From positions 1 through 15,737 of the forward strand of contig JAQUZL010000038.1 in the NCBI GenBank assembly GCA_028691385.1: a stretch of 15,737 nucleotides of DNA. The letters are read 5' to 3'. The notes beneath the pieces were generated by a model. The model was not told the origin of the DNA. It was given only the letters and a program-made list of their open reading frames with translations, and ran no database searches. The position numbers and the translations under genes were made by a program. This stretch comes from Oscillospiraceae bacterium (GTDB lineage Bacteria > Bacillota > Clostridia > Oscillospirales > Oscillospiraceae). This document shows positions 14,242 to 15,737 of this stretch, in pieces. The number at the start of each line of letters is the position of its first letter. The first letter of the stretch is position 1.

Positions 14242-15737
14242 TCAGCGGTTCCATTTCCATTCCAGAATCTCGGGCAGATCCTGACCGTATTCATAGATAT
14301 ACTGCTTGTGCTCGACCAGCTTGTCTTTCATCTTCTGCACCAAAAATGCACCGCGATTGCCCAGCTGCGGCAGCCGCTGCACCGCGTCGATGACCAGATC
14401 GAAGCGGTCAAGCTGGTTCTGCACGCGCATATCGAACGGCGTGGTGATGGTGCCCTCTTCCACATAGCCGCGCACATGCAGCTTGCGGTTGGCGCGGCGA
14501 TAGGTTAGCTCGTGCACCAGCTTGGGGTAGCCGTGGAACGCGAAAATAATCGGCTTATCCCGGGTGAACGTGGTGTCATAGTCCAGATCGGACAGGCCGT
14601 GGGGGTGCTCGTCGGACGGCTGCAGCTTCATGAGATCCACCACGTTGACCACGCGGATTTTCAGCTCCGGCAGGTTCTCCCGCAGGATGGAAACGGCGGC
14701 CAGCGTTTCGATGGTCGGCTCTGCGCCGCAGCAGGCCATCACGAGATCCGGCTCCTGCCCCTCGTCATTGGACGCCCACTGCCAGATGCCGAGACCCTGC
14801 GTGCAGTGCTTGACGGCCTCGTCCATGGTGAGGTACTGCATCCGCGGATGCTTGGATGCAATGATGACGTTGACATAATTCCGTGAACGGATGCAGTGAT
14901 CGAAGGTGGAGAGCAGGCAGTTGGCGTCCGGCGGCAGGTACAGGCGCACAACGTCCGCCTTCTTATTGGCCACATGATCCAGAAAACCCGGGTCCTGATG
15001 GGTGAAGCCGTTGTGATCCTGCGCCCAGACCGTCGAGGTCAAAATGAAGTTGAGTGAAGCAATTTCCTTGCGCCAAGGGATGCTGTTGCACATCTTCAGC
15101 CACTTTGCGTGCTGCGACACCATGGAATCCACAATGCGGATAAACGCCTCGTAGCTGTTAAAAAAGCCGTGTCTGCCGGTGAGCAGGTAGCCCTCCAGCC
15201 AGCCCTCGCACATATGCTCGGACAGCTGGGAGTCCATGACGCGGCCATCGGTGGCAAGGAACTCGTCGCCGTCAACGATTTCCCCGTTGAAGTCGCGGTT
15301 GGTTACCTCAAAGACCTTGGAGAGCTTGTTGGACATGGACTCATCCGGGCCAAAGAAGCGGAAATTGCGGGCATCCATATTGAGCTTCATGACATCGCGG
15401 ACAAAGCCGCCCAGTTCCTGCATATCCATGGCTTCCACCGCGCCGGGAGCGGGAACGTCCACGGCATAGTCGCGGAAGTTCGGCAGGCGCAAATCGCGCA
15501 GCAGCAGGCCGCCGTTGGCGTGGGGGTTTGCGCCCATGCGGCGATTGCCCACCGGCGCAAGCGCCTTCAGTTCCGGCACCAGATCGCCGGATTCGGTGAA
15601 CAGCTCCTCGGGACGATAGCTGCGCAGCCATGCTTCCAGCTGGGCAAGATGCGCGGGCTGATCCATCGTGATGGGCACCTGATGGGCGCGGAACGTACCT
15701 TCGATGTGCTTGCCGTCCACCACCTTGGGGCCGGTCC
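14242..15737 (-). CDS. xfp: Phosphoketolase (partial, N-terminus outside window)
   Basis: A cytosolic thiamine diphosphate enzyme that splits xylulose 5-phosphate (and often fructose 6-phosphate) with phosphate to give acetyl phosphate and a smaller sugar phosphate. About 498 C-terminal residues of a roughly 790-residue family are present; the frame stays open to the right edge, and the first codons read TGPKVVDGKHIEGTFRAHQVPI, a family-typical internal segment, so no start is in view. Further signatures are FFGPDESMSNKL, EGWLEGYLLTGRHGFFNSYEAF, STVWAQDHNGFTHQDPGF, LYLPPDANCLL, ASKHPRM and the C-terminal RGYVEEGTITTPFDM. The N-terminal cofactor-binding part and the promoter lie outside the window. 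With gnd it indicates a pentose phosphate/phosphoketolase metabolism. Confidence 0.97.
   Translation of the reverse strand, partial: TGPKVVDGKHIEGTFRAHQVPITMDQPAHLAQLEAWLRSYRPEELFTESGDLVPELKALAPVGNRRMGANPHANGGLLLRDLRLPNFRDYAVDVPAPGAVEAMDMQELGGFVRDVMKLNMDARNFRFFGPDESMSNKLSKVFEVTNRDFNGEIVDGDEFLATDGRVMDSQLSEHMCEGWLEGYLLTGRHGFFNSYEAFIRIVDSMVSQHAKWLKMCNSIPWRKEIASLNFILTSTVWAQDHNGFTHQDPGFLDHVANKKADVVRLYLPPDANCLLSTFDHCIRSRNYVNVIIASKHPRMQYLTMDEAVKHCTQGLGIWQWASNDEGQEPDLVMACCGAEPTIETLAAVSILRENLPELKIRVVNVVDLMKLQPSDEHPHGLSDLDYDTTFTRDKPIIFAFHGYPKLVHELTYRRANRKLHVRGYVEEGTITTPFDMRVQNQLDRFDLVIDAVQRLPQLGNRGAFLVQKMKDKLVEHKQYIYEYGQDLPEILEWKWNR

Overview
The window looks like chromosomal DNA from a Gram-positive, gut-type Clostridia bacterium, probably Oscillospirales. 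The grounds are a YesM/YesN-style two-component pair, lipoprotein signal peptides of the Clostridia type (a cysteine at residue 20 followed by a Gly/Ser/Asn-rich linker), AGGAGG-type ribosome binding sites, SigA-like promoters with 17-bp spacers, and fairly GC-rich coding sequence. The taxonomic call is an inference. No rRNA, tRNA, CRISPR array, insertion sequence or phage gene is visible.

Layout. (1) Positions 1-639, minus strand: the N-terminal 213 residues of 6-phosphogluconate dehydrogenase (gnd), cut by the window edge. Its promoter lies back to back with that of the next operon. (2) 797-3254, plus: a membrane sensor kinase and an AraC-type response regulator, overlapping by 26 bases and closed by a perfect hairpin terminator. 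(3) 3461-7422, plus: an ABC importer made of an ATPase, a fused double permease and a lipoprotein binding protein, of the broad class usually labelled iron(III)/AfuABC. (4) 7551-8381, plus: a Cof-type HAD phosphatase lying just past a terminator. (5) 8642-13534, plus: a complete branched-chain amino acid type importer, livK-livH-livM-livG-livF, with a terminator and a fresh promoter between livK and livH. (6) 13535-14241: a hairpin-rich intergenic element followed by an AT-rich gene for a 90-residue membrane protein. (7) 14242-15737, minus: the C-terminal part of phosphoketolase (xfp), cut by the right edge.

How the genes may work together. The binding protein of the first importer contains no Tyr-Tyr pair, the hallmark of ferric-binding FbpA proteins. 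The combination of a YesMN-type kinase/regulator with an AfuA-like binding protein is known from hexose-phosphate sensing (HptARS in Staphylococcus aureus) and AfuABC has been shown to import sugar phosphates. Together with gnd, a HAD sugar-phosphatase-type enzyme and phosphoketolase close by, the best hypothesis is a sugar-phosphate (or other organophosphate) sensing, uptake and use neighbourhood. This is an inference; substrate specificity cannot be read from the sequence.

Most noteworthy oddities: gnd has Asp-Leu-His where NADP-dependent enzymes have Asn-Arg-Ser/Thr, suggesting NAD preference; the kinase has a degenerate G2 box; a stem can form at the predicted 5' end of livK mRNA; and a compact array of nested inverted repeats (13713-13794) sits in front of the compositionally foreign small membrane protein gene.
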